DNA of 64,000 nucleotides from Butyricimonas faecihominis. Its GTDB lineage: Bacteria; Bacteroidota; Bacteroidia; Bacteroidales; Marinifilaceae. Shown in pieces: positions 27,553 through 36,734 of the stretch. The notes under the pieces were generated by a model. That model saw nothing but the letters and a program-made list of their open reading frames with translations. It had not been told where the DNA came from and made no database searches. A program made the translations under genes and the position numbers. The stretch lies in the NCBI RefSeq assembly GCF_033096445.1, contig NZ_AP028155.1:3973880-4037879 (forward strand), in the 5' to 3' direction. Positions within the stretch are counted from its first letter, which is position 1. Every line of letters starts with the position of its first letter.

Positions 27553-28773
27553 ATGCTGTATAATTTTGGAATTATTGCATATCGTTGTGCTATCGGCGTG
27601 GCCTCTCTTTTTAACGAGAAAGCGGCATTATGGGTAAAAGGGCGAAAAGGAATATGGAAACGGATGGAGGCCGTTGAGCGTGGAAAAGGGCGATTGGTGT
27701 GGGTTCACGCAGCATCGTTGGGAGAATTCGAGCAAGGACGTCCGGTGATTGAGAAATTGAAAGAGATCGAGCCTCACACGAAAATATTATTGACCTTTTT
27801 CTCTCCTTCCGGGTACGAGATTCGCAAGAATTATCAAGGAGCTGATTATATCTATTATTTACCGATTGATACTCCTTCAAATGCCCGCCGTTTCGTGGAA
27901 AAATGGAAACCGGATGCTGCCGTGTTCGTGAAATACGAGTACTGGTATAATTATCTGAGTGAGCTGAATAAACATCAGGTACCGACATATTTGATCTCTG
28001 CAATTTTCCGTCCGGAGCAACCGTTCTTCAAGAAATGGGGAAATCTGCATCGTCGTATGCTCGGGTTCTTTACTCGTCTTTTCGTGCAGGATGAGGAATC
28101 CGTAAAGTTGTTGTCAACGATTGGTATTACTCACGTGCAACAGACGGGAGATACTCGTTTTGACCGGGTAAAACAGATTGCGGATGCGGCAAAAAGAATC
28201 GAAAAGGTGGAGGCTTTCTGTAATGACAGGAGGGCCGTGGTTTGTGGAAGTACTTGGCCCGGAGATGAAGATATTATTCTGGATTATATTAATGCGCAGG
28301 AAGGAAATTACAAATGGATTATCGTGCCTCACGAGATCGGGGAGGGGCATATCAAAGATATTTTGGGCAAGTGTCGCAAGTTGGTAGCTCGCTATACAGA
28401 TGAGACAGCCGATGTGACGAAATGTCAGGTTCTCGTGGTCGATACGATCGGGGTATTGTCTTCAATCTATCGTTACGGTTCTATCTCCTATGTCGGGGGT
28501 GGTTTCGGGAAAGGGATTCACAACACGCTTGAGGCTGCAATCTACGGTATTCCTGTTTTGTTCGGGCCGAAATATCACAAGTTTAAAGAGGCGGTTGATT
28601 TGATCGCTTGCGGCGGGGCGTTTTCAATCTCGGATAAGGAGCAATTTACTTCCTTGATGGATTCATTAATAAATAGCCCGGCAATCGCTGATGCGGCCGG
28701 GCAAAGTGCTTTAAAGTTCGTCAATCAACAACTTGGTGCGACAGACGCAATTATTCGTCAGTTAGTAGATTAA
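27553..28773 (+). CDS. waaA: 3-deoxy-D-manno-octulosonic acid (Kdo) transferase
   Basis: Inner-membrane glycosyltransferase (GT30) that adds Kdo from CMP-Kdo to lipid A precursor, an essential step in LPS core synthesis. The N-terminal segment (about 1-25) is the membrane anchor. The GT30 hallmarks are HAASLGEFEQGRPVIEKL with its catalytic Glu (about 55-70), a KYEYWYNYLSEL stretch, and the C-terminal domain with VGGGFGKGIHNTLEAAIYGIPVLFGP (about 315-340). 406 residues, normal. Its last 12 bases overlap the 3' end of the convergent gene at 28762. Confidence 0.95.
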   Translation: MLYNFGIIAYRCAIGVASLFNEKAALWVKGRKGIWKRMEAVERGKGRLVWVHAASLGEFEQGRPVIEKLKEIEPHTKILLTFFSPSGYEIRKNYQGADYIYYLPIDTPSNARRFVEKWKPDAAVFVKYEYWYNYLSELNKHQVPTYLISAIFRPEQPFFKKWGNLHRRMLGFFTRLFVQDEESVKLLSTIGITHVQQTGDTRFDRVKQIADAAKRIEKVEAFCNDRRAVVCGSTWPGDEDIILDYINAQEGNYKWIIVPHEIGEGHIKDILGKCRKLVARYTDETADVTKCQVLVVDTIGVLSSIYRYGSISYVGGGFGKGIHNTLEAAIYGIPVLFGPKYHKFKEAVDLIACGGAFSISDKEQFTSLMDSLINSPAIADAAGQSALKFVNQQLGATDAIIRQLVD

Positions 28774-30129
28774 AACTTCTTCAATTTCTTCTTCGACTTC
28801 CGTACCCGTGAGCCATGATTTCAATACTTTGACAATGGCAGAACGGGTAAGGTTTTCGAAACTTGCAATGCGACATTTGTGGTCCATGTTGGCTTTGATG
28901 TACTTGCGGCATTTGTTGTTTTTCTTCAAATCGACAGCCGTGGCGCTCCAAGGATCACTTCCCCCGTAAATGAAAAGAATGTTTTCTGCATTGGTCTGTA
29001 ACCAATGATTAATATCCTGCAATTGTTGTGTGTTGAACGGGGCATTTTCATATCCCTTAGGCATGGCGAAGTCGAACGTGATGATCGGTTCCGGTTCATC
29101 CTTGAAGAATTTCTTGAACGGCTTGGTATTATAAGCGTACATGCCTGTTTCTGTTAGAGCGGCATAATAGAACGCCTGTAAATTTTCAATGGCTTTGTCG
29201 TCAAAGAAATCCGGGGAAGACACTTTCACCAAGTAGTTGAATATCTCGTTATAATCGTCTTCTTCCGGTTGGGGCATATCATTGATGTTGTTTCCCCATT
29301 GCCAGAATGCAAATGGGAATTCTAGGATCGTGAGTTTGAAAGCCCGTTCTGTCCCGCCGACTTTGTTGAATGAATAGCCTTTTGCTTGCGTTAATTCCTG
29401 CATGAGCGGCATAAGCTTATCCATATTTTCAAGACATCTCTTTTGAAAATCGAAGATTTGCCATTTAATATCTTTTCCACCACCTTCGAGTAATTTTCTG
29501 TTTTCCGGGGTTCCGCCCAGTTTGGAAAGGAATTTTTCTAACCGGGGATCAATTTTTTCCAAGTTAATGGGAGCCACGTAAGGTACGCTTATCTCCACGT
29601 CTTCCGGGTAGAAATAACGGTGATAGACGGTTGTCTGCCCCCCCTTGCTGATACCCGTGGAGATCCATTTCGTGTTTGGGTATATCTTTTGTCGTAGGGT
29701 TTGAATAATTTCGTGCTGGTCCGTGGCAGCCTGTTTCAAGGTCAAGTCGGTCCATGGGGTTTCGCCTTCGGGCTTACTGTTATTGAAAAAGCGGTGTTCG
29801 ATGGTAAGCTGGTTCGTCTTGAATAGTTTTGACAACTCGCTTTCTGCCGGGGAATAAATCCCGTATCCTTCGAGGATGGCTACCATGGGAGCGTTGAAAT
29901 CCCGATGACCCAGCAATACCCTTTGTTTGAAAGTTCCTTTCGAGGGATTATTATGGTCTATCGGTTGTTCGTACCAGAATTCGTAGTATTCCGTGTAAGG
30001 TTGAACTTTTAGTTCCCGAATACCGGATATTTCTTTGATTTGTTGTAATTTCTGTAATAACGGACCGTTTGCAAGTACTGATCCGCAAGCTAATAATAGA
30101 GTTACAAAAAGTGAAAATACATATCTCAT
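28762..30129 (-). CDS. S37 (PS-10)-type serine aminopeptidase
   Basis: Exported alpha/beta-hydrolase-fold peptidase related to Streptomyces PS-10 tripeptidyl-aminopeptidase. The N-terminus MRYVFSLFVTLLLAC can be a lipobox or a plain signal peptide ending at VLA. Markers: FWYEQPIDHNNPSKGTFKQRV (about 51-71), EHRFFNNSKP (111-120), and the nucleophile elbow TGISKGGQTT with S161. The Asp and His of the triad should lie in the C-terminal half (GGSDPWSATAVDLKK and NMDHKCRI are good candidates). 455 residues. With the S46 peptidase it adds to a peptide-degrading profile. Confidence 0.85.
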   Translation of the reverse strand: MRYVFSLFVTLLLACGSVLANGPLLQKLQQIKEISGIRELKVQPYTEYYEFWYEQPIDHNNPSKGTFKQRVLLGHRDFNAPMVAILEGYGIYSPAESELSKLFKTNQLTIEHRFFNNSKPEGETPWTDLTLKQAATDQHEIIQTLRQKIYPNTKWISTGISKGGQTTVYHRYFYPEDVEISVPYVAPINLEKIDPRLEKFLSKLGGTPENRKLLEGGGKDIKWQIFDFQKRCLENMDKLMPLMQELTQAKGYSFNKVGGTERAFKLTILEFPFAFWQWGNNINDMPQPEEDDYNEIFNYLVKVSSPDFFDDKAIENLQAFYYAALTETGMYAYNTKPFKKFFKDEPEPIITFDFAMPKGYENAPFNTQQLQDINHWLQTNAENILFIYGGSDPWSATAVDLKKNNKCRKYIKANMDHKCRIASFENLTRSAIVKVLKSWLTGTEVEEEIEEVLIY

Positions 30130-30214
30130 AGTTCAGTTCTTTGCGTTATCGTGCTGCAAGGTATAAATTATTTCTGTTTTTTCTTGTCTCGTCCGCACTT
30201 TTGTGTAAAAAAGG

Positions 30215-30222
30215 TATCTTTG
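30215..30222 (+). promoter_or_regulatory. -7 promoter element of the DUF2059 gene
   Basis: TATCTTTG matches TAnnTTTG and lies 24 bases before the ATG at 30247. No clean TTTG at 19-21 bases upstream, so the call rests on the -7 element alone. Confidence 0.4.
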
Positions 30223-30246
30223 TAACACAAATTAAAATATGATGTT

Positions 30247-30711
30247 ATGAGAAAAATTTTATTTATCCTTGTTCTTGTTTTGGGTATAGGAGGTGTAAGT
30301 GTCGCTCAGACAGCACAAACTCAACCTTCTAAAGAATACGTTGCCGCATTGAAAAAAATGATCGTGGTTTCCGGAAGCGATGCGACATTCAAGCTTGTTA
30401 TCCCGCAAATGTTTGCCATGATGAAACAACAACTCCCGAATGTTCCTGCTGAATTTTGGAGTGAGGCAGAAAAAGAGATGATGAAGACATTGGTGGATGA
30501 CTTGGTTGAAATGTTAGCCCCGATTTATCATAAGCGTCTAACTTTGTCCGATTTACAGGAAATTACGAAATTTTACGAATCTCCTGTCGGTAAAAAAATG
30601 GCTGCCGCGCAACCGGCAATCGCTACTGAAAGTATGGCTGTCGGACAGCAATGGGGTATGAAGATCGCGACGAAAGTACAGGAGTCGTTGAAGGCGAAAG
30701 GGTATTTATAG
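30247..30711 (+). CDS. exported DUF2059 protein
   Basis: 154 residues, signal peptide MRKILFILVLVLGIGGVSVAQ. The DUF2059 signature is clear at about 98-125 (LTLSDLQEITKFYESPVGKKMAAAQPAI). A small all-helical periplasmic protein of unknown function, widespread in Gram-negative bacteria. Single gene with a repeat element behind it. Confidence 0.88.
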   Translation: MRKILFILVLVLGIGGVSVAQTAQTQPSKEYVAALKKMIVVSGSDATFKLVIPQMFAMMKQQLPNVPAEFWSEAEKEMMKTLVDDLVEMLAPIYHKRLTLSDLQEITKFYESPVGKKMAAAQPAIATESMAVGQQWGMKIATKVQESLKAKGYL

Positions 30712-30719
30712 GAGTTGAT

Positions 30720-30815
30720 AAAGTTTGTAAGGCCGTTTGGTGATCAGCTCTCCCTCTGTGTAAGGGGGAGTTGGAGGGGGTAGTACATGGCTTTATAAAC
30801 CTTATGAACTTTCAA
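30720..30815. repeat. small inverted-repeat element (MITE-like remnant)
   Basis: GTTTGTAAGGCC (30725-30736) is an inverted match, 10 of 12 bases, to GGCTTTATAAAC (30789-30800). Between them lies a hairpin CTCCCTC-TGTGTAA-GGGGGAG that recalls the internal hairpins of the elements at 9584 and 25881. The right end (TTTATAAACCTTAT) recurs exactly in the palindrome at 62958. Fills most of the gap between the DUF2059 and MATE genes. Confidence 0.5.
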
Positions 30816-30834
30816 ACTTGTTTATTTTGTTGAA

Positions 30835-32175
30835 ATGAATTGGCTGCAAAAATATAGAGAGGATTATTCGGCGACGATCAAGATCGGGGTGCCGATTGTG
30901 TTGGGACAATTAGGGATTGTGGTTGTCGGATTGGTGGATAATATTATGGTGGGACATTTCAGTACGTCCGACTTGGCAGCCGCTTCTTTCGTGAATAGCG
31001 TGTTTAATATTCCGATCCTGTTCGGGATGGGATTTTCTTATGGCTTGACACCTTTGGTCGGGCAATTCTTTGGTCGAGGTGATAAGTTCAGGGTTGGCGG
31101 GTTGTTACGTAACAGCCTGTTGGCAAATTTTATGATCGGGTTATTCCTTTCTGTGGCGATGGGAATTATGTACTTGAATGTACATAGGATGGGACAACCG
31201 GAAGAATTGTTACCCTTGATTCGGCCTTATTTTCTGTTGCAGTTGACCTCTCTCGTGTTTGTCATGATGTTTAATAGTTTCAAGCAATTTGCTGATGGCA
31301 TCACGGATACAAAGACTTCCATGTGGATTATGTTGTCGGCTAACCTGCTGAATATTATCGGGAATTCTCTCTTGATTTATGGTGTGGGGGGACTTCCGGC
31401 ATTGGGATTGACGGGAGCGGGGATTTCTACTCTGGCCTCGCGAATTTTCATGTTCGTGGCTTTTGCGATTCTCTTTTTCCGGAAACAATCTTATCGGCGT
31501 TACCTTGTCGGCTATCACCGAACGACTTATAACACGGGAGATTTGAAAGTGCTGAATAGAATGGGGATGATGGTCGGTTTACAAATGGGAATGGAGACAG
31601 CATTATTCAGTATCAGTGGGGTTATGATCGGTTGGTTGGGAACGGTTCCCTTGGCAGCCCATCAGGTGGTGGCCTCTATCTCCACGTTAGGGTTTATGGT
31701 CTATTATGGGGTTGGGTCGGCTGTTTCGATCCGGGTGAGTAATTTCTTTGGGCGGGGAGATATTGCAGGAGTCCGACGGGCAACTTTGGCAGGAACTCAT
31801 TTGCTGGGATTATTGGCAATCTCGGTTTCCGTGTTCTTTTTGTTGGTGCGGGAGCATATCGGGTGGTTATATACTTCGTCAGAAGATGTGGTAAACTTGG
31901 TTGCCGTGTTGATGGTTATTCTGGTATTCTACCAGTTTGGTGACAGTTTACAGATCATTTTTGCTAATGCCTTGCGTGGCGTGGCAGACGTGACCTCTAT
32001 GGCGGTGATCTCTTTTATCGGTTATTTTGTGATTGCGTTGCCAGTTTCTTATGTCTGTGGTTTCGTGTTGGATTGGGGAATCGAGGGAATATGGGTCGGT
32101 TACCCCGTGGGCTTAACGCTTACCGGGGGAATGATGTGTTGGCGATTCTATCATTTCTTGCGGAAAAAAGGATAG
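30835..32175 (+). CDS. MATE-family multidrug/cation antiporter (first)
   Basis: 12-TM exporter coupling Na+ or H+ influx to export of drugs or metabolites. 446 residues. Typical segments: GVPIVLGQLGIVVVGLVDNIMVGHFSTSDLAAASFVNSVFN in TM1-TM2 and the second-half repeat GMMVGLQMGMETALFSISGVMIGWLGTVPLAAHQVV, as in the NorM branch. This member begins directly at TM1 with a short N-terminus. It ends 5 bases from the convergent methyltransferase gene. Confidence 0.93.
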   Translation: MNWLQKYREDYSATIKIGVPIVLGQLGIVVVGLVDNIMVGHFSTSDLAAASFVNSVFNIPILFGMGFSYGLTPLVGQFFGRGDKFRVGGLLRNSLLANFMIGLFLSVAMGIMYLNVHRMGQPEELLPLIRPYFLLQLTSLVFVMMFNSFKQFADGITDTKTSMWIMLSANLLNIIGNSLLIYGVGGLPALGLTGAGISTLASRIFMFVAFAILFFRKQSYRRYLVGYHRTTYNTGDLKVLNRMGMMVGLQMGMETALFSISGVMIGWLGTVPLAAHQVVASISTLGFMVYYGVGSAVSIRVSNFFGRGDIAGVRRATLAGTHLLGLLAISVSVFFLLVREHIGWLYTSSEDVVNLVAVLMVILVFYQFGDSLQIIFANALRGVADVTSMAVISFIGYFVIALPVSYVCGFVLDWGIEGIWVGYPVGLTLTGGMMCWRFYHFLRKKG

Positions 32176-32180
32176 GGCAT

Positions 32181-32984
32181 TTACTTTTCAGCGACAATGA
32201 ACATTTCACTGCTTGACGTGAAGTTGTTCTTGCCAAGTAAATTTTTATGAATGGATATTTCCCGGAATCCTATTTTTTTCAATAGGTCTGTAATCTCTTT
32301 TTCGGAATAATATCTTTCCCAAACGATAAATTGTTTGATAGTATCTTCGACAATCAAATTATATTGATACGCGAATGCTTTATCCCGCGGGTAATGGAAT
32401 GTCTGGCTTAAAAGTAAGTACTCGCTTTCATTCCAGAAACCTCCGGAAGGTTCGTATTCCCAACTTTTACCTTCCTGTCTGTCATTGATAATTCCTTCAG
32501 AGAAAATATCAAAAATGAAAATCCCGTTATCCGTCAGCGAGTGATATATATTTTTCAGTAATTTGTCCCGGTCACTATCCGAATGGGTTCCCATGTCGCA
32601 ATAGATCATGGTGATCAGATCGTATTGTCCCGTGGGGTAATTCATGATATAATCTCCTAATATGTATTCAATGTCCTTTCGTTTGTGGGTGGCATATTCT
32701 ATCGAGGCTTTATTGAAGTCAATACCCGTTACAGTGTGCATTTCATCCGCAAGGTGCGACGTGTACAATCCCGGTCCACACCCCAGATCAAGCGAACGGC
32801 TTTTCGGTTTTGCGTGTTGGAGTATAAAATTCACGATCTTCACGATGTATTCTTGCCTTCTGCTTGCTTCGTCGGAGTGAAGATCAAGATGCTTTTTTAA
32901 CATCTGCTGTTGGATGTAGGGATCGGTCCAAATGTTGTGGTCGGATTTTTCAAATAGAATCGGTTTGCGGTCATTAATCTTCAT
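32181..32984 (-). CDS. class I SAM-dependent methyltransferase
   Basis: 267 residues, cytosolic. Motif I is SLDLGCGPGLYTSHLA (about 67-82), the acidic residue after strand 2 is in VTGIDFNKAS (about 87-96), motif II-like is LGDYIMNYPTGQYDLITMIYCDMG, and the helical N-terminal 50 residues belong to the substrate cap. Substrate unknown; small-molecule methylation is likely from the cap type. Convergent with the MATE gene. Confidence 0.88.
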   Translation of the reverse strand: MKINDRKPILFEKSDHNIWTDPYIQQQMLKKHLDLHSDEASRRQEYIVKIVNFILQHAKPKSRSLDLGCGPGLYTSHLADEMHTVTGIDFNKASIEYATHKRKDIEYILGDYIMNYPTGQYDLITMIYCDMGTHSDSDRDKLLKNIYHSLTDNGIFIFDIFSEGIINDRQEGKSWEYEPSGGFWNESEYLLLSQTFHYPRDKAFAYQYNLIVEDTIKQFIVWERYYSEKEITDLLKKIGFREISIHKNLLGKNNFTSSSEMFIVAEK

Positions 32985-33067
32985 TTTGTCCGTTTTTAGG
33001 ATTTTACCAAAAACTTTTTCTTTCAGGTAGGTCGCTAGTTGCTCCTTTATGCTTTTACGTTCGAGAG

Positions 33068-33685
33068 TTATAGGGTTGCCCGTTGTTTCTTCTCTTTTAG
33101 TCTTTCCCGGATTTCCTCGTAGCCCTTGTGCCTGTCGGTGAAATGTACCGTGTTAATTCCTACTGCTTGTGCGGCCTTCACGTTGGGTTCCAAATCATCA
33201 ATAAACAGACACTCTTTGGGTTTTAAATGATAGCGATTTAGAATCAAGTCGTAAATTTCCCGGTCGGGTTTCACCATGTGTTCGAGGGCAGATATGATTT
33301 GCCCGTCAAAGTACTTGAAAACTTCCCGTGTTTTCAGATAATCGTAGAAATCGACAGACATGTTGGAAAGACAATAGAGTTTGAATCCCCGTGCGGAAAG
33401 TTCTTTAATCAAAGTTTCAGTTTCGGGAATGGAGACCAATGAATGTTTCACGTGTTCCACGAATTCGTTACAGTCTTCGGGTGGGCAACCGGATAGGATG
33501 GCGACTTTGTTGATCAGTTCTTGGCGAGTGACGTCTCCCCGGTCGTAATCCCGCCAATCGTTCAGGAAAAGACGGTTCTCTCTGACAAAATTCACGAGAA
33601 TAGGATTCCCTTTAAAGGTTTCAATTACTCGTTTGGCATTCCATTCGACAACAACTCCTCCGAGGTCAAAAATAATATTCTTCAT
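33068..33685 (-). CDS. HAD-superfamily hydrolase (HAD-IA, YihX-like)
   Basis: 205 residues. Motif I is IIFDLGGVVVEWN with nucleophile D8 and the DxG form seen in YihX-type sugar phosphatases. Motif II is CLSNMS (about 110-115), motif III is the Lys in MVKPDREIYDLIL (about 134-146), and motif IV is CLFIDDLEPNVKAA (about 156-169). A helical cap lies between I and II. It likely dephosphorylates a sugar phosphate or other small metabolite. 26 bases separate it from the TonB receptor gene encoded upstream on the same strand, so they may share a transcript. Confidence 0.88.
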   Translation of the reverse strand: MKNIIFDLGGVVVEWNAKRVIETFKGNPILVNFVRENRLFLNDWRDYDRGDVTRQELINKVAILSGCPPEDCNEFVEHVKHSLVSIPETETLIKELSARGFKLYCLSNMSVDFYDYLKTREVFKYFDGQIISALEHMVKPDREIYDLILNRYHLKPKECLFIDDLEPNVKAAQAVGINTVHFTDRHKGYEEIRERLKEKKQRATL

Positions 33686-33711
33686 ATTTTCAGTGTTAAT
33701 CGGTTATCTGT

Positions 33712-36120
33712 TTAAAAATCAATAATAATACCCACGGACGGTAGTAATGTTCCCGTGTCATTTTTGATGTATCTCATCAGGTAGTGATCCGGGTGTTCAG
33801 GGTTGATTTTGTAACTTCCGTCCGGGTTCTCCTGCGGTACGAGCAGATCGGGGCTTTTCGTCTTGTGGTCATAGATATTCTGTATATCGGCATACAGGAT
33901 TAATGACCATTTTTTGAAATAAAAACTCCGGTCAACCCGAATGTCCAGCTGGTGGAACGAGGAGGCCCGTTCGCTATTGAAACGGGAGTAGTCAAGATAA
34001 GGTTGCCGCTTGGCATCCCAAGCTGCTATTCGTGAACTGGTTTCCGCGTCATAAGGAGTGAAGGGAGCCCCGTTCGTGATTCGCCATTTCATACCTATAT
34101 CCCAGAGGCCTAACTTGCGGGTTGCCGTGAGGGAAAGAATATGGCGGTTGTCCCAACTGCTGGGAATATATTCCGAGATCGGTTGCAGGTCATGATCCAT
34201 TTTCTTGAATTCGGAATAGTAATACGTGTAGGCGAGCGATGCCACGATCCCGAAAAATTCCTGAGTGCGAACCATCAGTTCTACCCCGTACGCTCGCCCC
34301 TCGCCGAGAGATTTCACGGGTTCGTCACCTACCGCCACGTAGTCGGTACCTTTGTTGGCAAGCACGATGCTATCCAGTAGGGAAACCGGGTAATGGTCGT
34401 ACGTTTTGTAGAATCCTTCCAGCGTGATTTTTGTCCGGCTACCGGGGCGATATTCCAAACCGACCACGTAGTGGTTTGTCCCGATATATTTCAACCCGTT
34501 TTGTTTATTTACTAGGTCTCCTTGCTCGTCGGCATATCCCATCGTGGTGTACGAGGGAAGTTGATAATAGCGTCCGGCATTTGCATTGATAAACCATTCG
34601 GGGGAGAGCGAGTAGGAGAGGGATAACCGGGGTGATGCCTGTTTGAAAGGATTGTTCATTCCCGACGTGTAACTATTCCCGTCAACCCGGACTCCTGCTG
34701 AAACGGCGAGACGTTCCAGAAAGAAATTTTTGCTGATTTGCCCGAAGAGAGACCATTTGAAGAAATCAAAATTCTTGTCGTAGTGTACCCGATTCAACTC
34801 TCCGAGGGTATATAATTCTCTTGTTGTCTTGTTTTTGTAAGTAGCGTATTCGATCCCGGCCCCGGCATTCAACTTGATGTCGTGTCGTAACAAATGATTG
34901 TGTTCGAATCGGAATTTATTCTCCGTTTCACCGGAATTATAATCCACCAGTTTCGTTTGGCTTTTGTCGTTGTTGGTGTATTTCTCGATCTCGTTTTGCA
35001 GGGTACTGCGGCTGAGTACGAAAAGGTGGTTCCAACGGTCCCCGTAATGTTTGTAGGTAATTCCGATTGTGTAGCTCCATTGCACGCTCTCCGGTAGGTA
35101 GTTGAGCATATATCTTTGGTCATCATCGGGATCTTTCATCCCTTTATTGAGATGATTAACATCGTAAGCCCCGATGCCCAGTATGGTTAATTCGTTTTTC
35201 TGGTTGAACTTGGTTTCCGTTTTGAACTGGAAATCATTATACACGGGCAGAAAAGGGAGACCGATCATGTCGAATAGGAATTTCAGGTAACTCCTGCGGG
35301 CGGACATGATGAACGTGGTTTTAGGTGTTAGAGGCCCGTCCAGCGATAACCCGAAATCCGTCGCCCCTAAAGTTCCTCGCACTTTTATTTTGTCAGGGTT
35401 CCCCGCTATTTGCCGGAAGTCGAGCAGGGAACTCATCAGGTTTCCCCGGGAGGCAGGGAATGCTCCCGAGTAGAAATTTACCTCCTTCACGAAATCGATG
35501 TTCACGATACTAACCACACCACCCGATGCCCCTTGTGTAGCGAAGTGGTTCAAGTTGGGCAATTCTACGTCATCCAGATAAAAGCGGTTTTCGCTGGGAC
35601 CTCCACCTCGAACAATAAAGTCATTTCTGAAAGCCGGAGAGGAAAGGACTCCCGGCATGGATTGTAATACTTTCGATATATCTCGATTCCCGCCCGGGTT
35701 CTTCTCTATTTCAGCGATCCCGATGCGTTGTAAAGAAACAGGACTTTCCACCGCTTTGCGGAATGGATTGGCCTTGACCGTTACTTGTTCCAAGTTGACT
35801 TGGCTTTCTTCCAGTCCGATGTTTACCGTGCGTTCTGAGGCCGTGTTTACCATGAATTCTTCTGATAATTTTGTTGTGTAGCCGATGCTACTCACTTCCA
35901 AGCGATTGAAACCCAACGGCACGTTTTCTATGCGAAAGTACCCGTTTTCGTCGGCAGCTGTGCCTGTGGTGGTTTTCCAGATCACCACGTTGGCAAAAGG
36001 TATTGGTTCATTGTTTTTACTGTCAAAAACCCGTCCCTTCACTACACCTGTTTGTTGTGCGGAAAGGCAAAGTGGAAGAAATAATAACGGGATAAAAGCA
36101 AATCGTATAATAGTTTTCAT
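33712..36120 (-). CDS. TonB-dependent receptor with N-terminal carboxypeptidase-like domain
   Basis: Outer-membrane barrel of 802 residues, no SusD partner. Signal peptide MKTIIRFAFIPLLFLPLCLSAQ, carboxypeptidase-regulatory-like domain (about 26-108: GVVKGRVFDSKNNEPIPFANVVIW), plug domain (about 118-235: FRKAVESPVSLQRIGIAEIEKNPGGNRDISKVLQSMPGV, FIVRGGGPSENRFYLDDVE), then the barrel ending GIIIDF with terminal Phe. No STN domain, so no sigma signalling. The family is often annotated as a CirA- or FepA-like receptor; the ligand is unknown. An 11-bp repeat array lies 115-150 bases upstream of its start. Confidence 0.93.
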   Translation of the reverse strand: MKTIIRFAFIPLLFLPLCLSAQQTGVVKGRVFDSKNNEPIPFANVVIWKTTTGTAADENGYFRIENVPLGFNRLEVSSIGYTTKLSEEFMVNTASERTVNIGLEESQVNLEQVTVKANPFRKAVESPVSLQRIGIAEIEKNPGGNRDISKVLQSMPGVLSSPAFRNDFIVRGGGPSENRFYLDDVELPNLNHFATQGASGGVVSIVNIDFVKEVNFYSGAFPASRGNLMSSLLDFRQIAGNPDKIKVRGTLGATDFGLSLDGPLTPKTTFIMSARRSYLKFLFDMIGLPFLPVYNDFQFKTETKFNQKNELTILGIGAYDVNHLNKGMKDPDDDQRYMLNYLPESVQWSYTIGITYKHYGDRWNHLFVLSRSTLQNEIEKYTNNDKSQTKLVDYNSGETENKFRFEHNHLLRHDIKLNAGAGIEYATYKNKTTRELYTLGELNRVHYDKNFDFFKWSLFGQISKNFFLERLAVSAGVRVDGNSYTSGMNNPFKQASPRLSLSYSLSPEWFINANAGRYYQLPSYTTMGYADEQGDLVNKQNGLKYIGTNHYVVGLEYRPGSRTKITLEGFYKTYDHYPVSLLDSIVLANKGTDYVAVGDEPVKSLGEGRAYGVELMVRTQEFFGIVASLAYTYYYSEFKKMDHDLQPISEYIPSSWDNRHILSLTATRKLGLWDIGMKWRITNGAPFTPYDAETSSRIAAWDAKRQPYLDYSRFNSERASSFHQLDIRVDRSFYFKKWSLILYADIQNIYDHKTKSPDLLVPQENPDGSYKINPEHPDHYLMRYIKNDTGTLLPSVGIIIDF

Positions 36121-36437
36121 GTTTTTTGTATCTCTTGCAAAAGTAATTAAAATAGCTGATTTGTCAACAGGGGGATAACCTAAACTAATTCCAAGCTTAA
36201 TTCGGGGATATAGTTGGGTAATAATACGGTCACGCCCTTTTATGGCCCTTTCATTACCCTTTCATAGCCCTTTGCCAATAGAGTTACATGAGGATGTCAA
36301 CGATGTGTGCTGGATTGTATGAGATTATAACCCGAAGAGTTGTTTGGGTGTGCAATTGATTTTCTTGGTGTTATGGAAATGACAGAATGTTGTTGTAAAT
36401 ATTTTCTACTTTTTCTTGTAAAAAAAATGTCATTTTG
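36121..36437. other. intergenic gap with 11-bp repeat array
   Basis: No gene seen. It holds the upstream region of the TonB receptor (minus strand) and an array of four CCCTTT-headed units at 36235-36278, listed separately. The tRNA-Leu promoter begins at its right end. Confidence 0.6.
36235..36278. repeat. four 11-bp direct repeats (CCCTTTCATNN)
   Basis: CCCTTT begins at 36235, 36246, 36257 and 36268, exactly 11 bases apart; the next bases are TATGG, CATTA, CATAG and GCCAA. The perfect 11-base phase puts the units on one face of DNA. Similar arrays with other sequences are at 39137-39180 and 62980-63023. Confidence 0.75.
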
Positions 36438-36468
36438 TTTGGAGTTTGAGAAAAAAGATCTACTTTTG
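36438..36468 (+). promoter_or_regulatory. promoter of tRNA-Leu(CAA)
   Basis: TTTG (36438-36441), 19 bases, TACTTTTG (36461-36468): a full match to the Bacteroidetes housekeeping consensus. The tRNA begins 14 bases after it. Confidence 0.85.
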
Positions 36469-36481
36469 CACCCGAGTTCAC

Positions 36482-36566
36482 GCCCAGGTGGCGGAATTGG
36501 TAGACGCGCTGGACTCAAAATCCAGTGTCCCTTAAAGACGTGCGGGTTCGATTCCCGCCCTGGGTA
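36482..36566 (+). tRNA. tRNA-Leu (anticodon CAA)
   Basis: 85 bases, class II with long variable arm. Acceptor GCCCAGG pairs with CCTGGGT, D arm GGCGGAATTGGTAGAC, anticodon stem CTGGA/TCCAG with loop CTCAAAA giving CAA, T arm GCGGG-TTCGATT-CCCGC. Discriminator A; CCA is not encoded. Confidence 0.97.
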
Positions 36567-36583
36567 CTAAAAAATCGAAAGAT

Positions 36584-36617
36584 AACCCTCTTGGTCTGAT
36601 GATTGAGAGGGTTTTTC
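36584..36617 (+). terminator. terminator of tRNA-Leu(CAA)
   Basis: AACCCTCT (36584-36591) pairs with AGAGGGTT (36606-36613), followed by a T-rich run. Confidence 0.8.
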
Positions 36618-36734
36618 TTTTGATGATAGTTTTCATGTAAACTGGAAGAAATCTTTTTGTTTATTTGAAAGGTAGGATTAGAAATGGCGTGAGAAAATTG
36701 AATGTTTATAATGAATTGTAAACTAAGATTATAT

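Noticed and set aside
36340-36570. 76-residue open frame across tRNA-Leu(CAA)
   Set aside because: It reads through a clear tRNA gene and its promoter; the translation has no family features.
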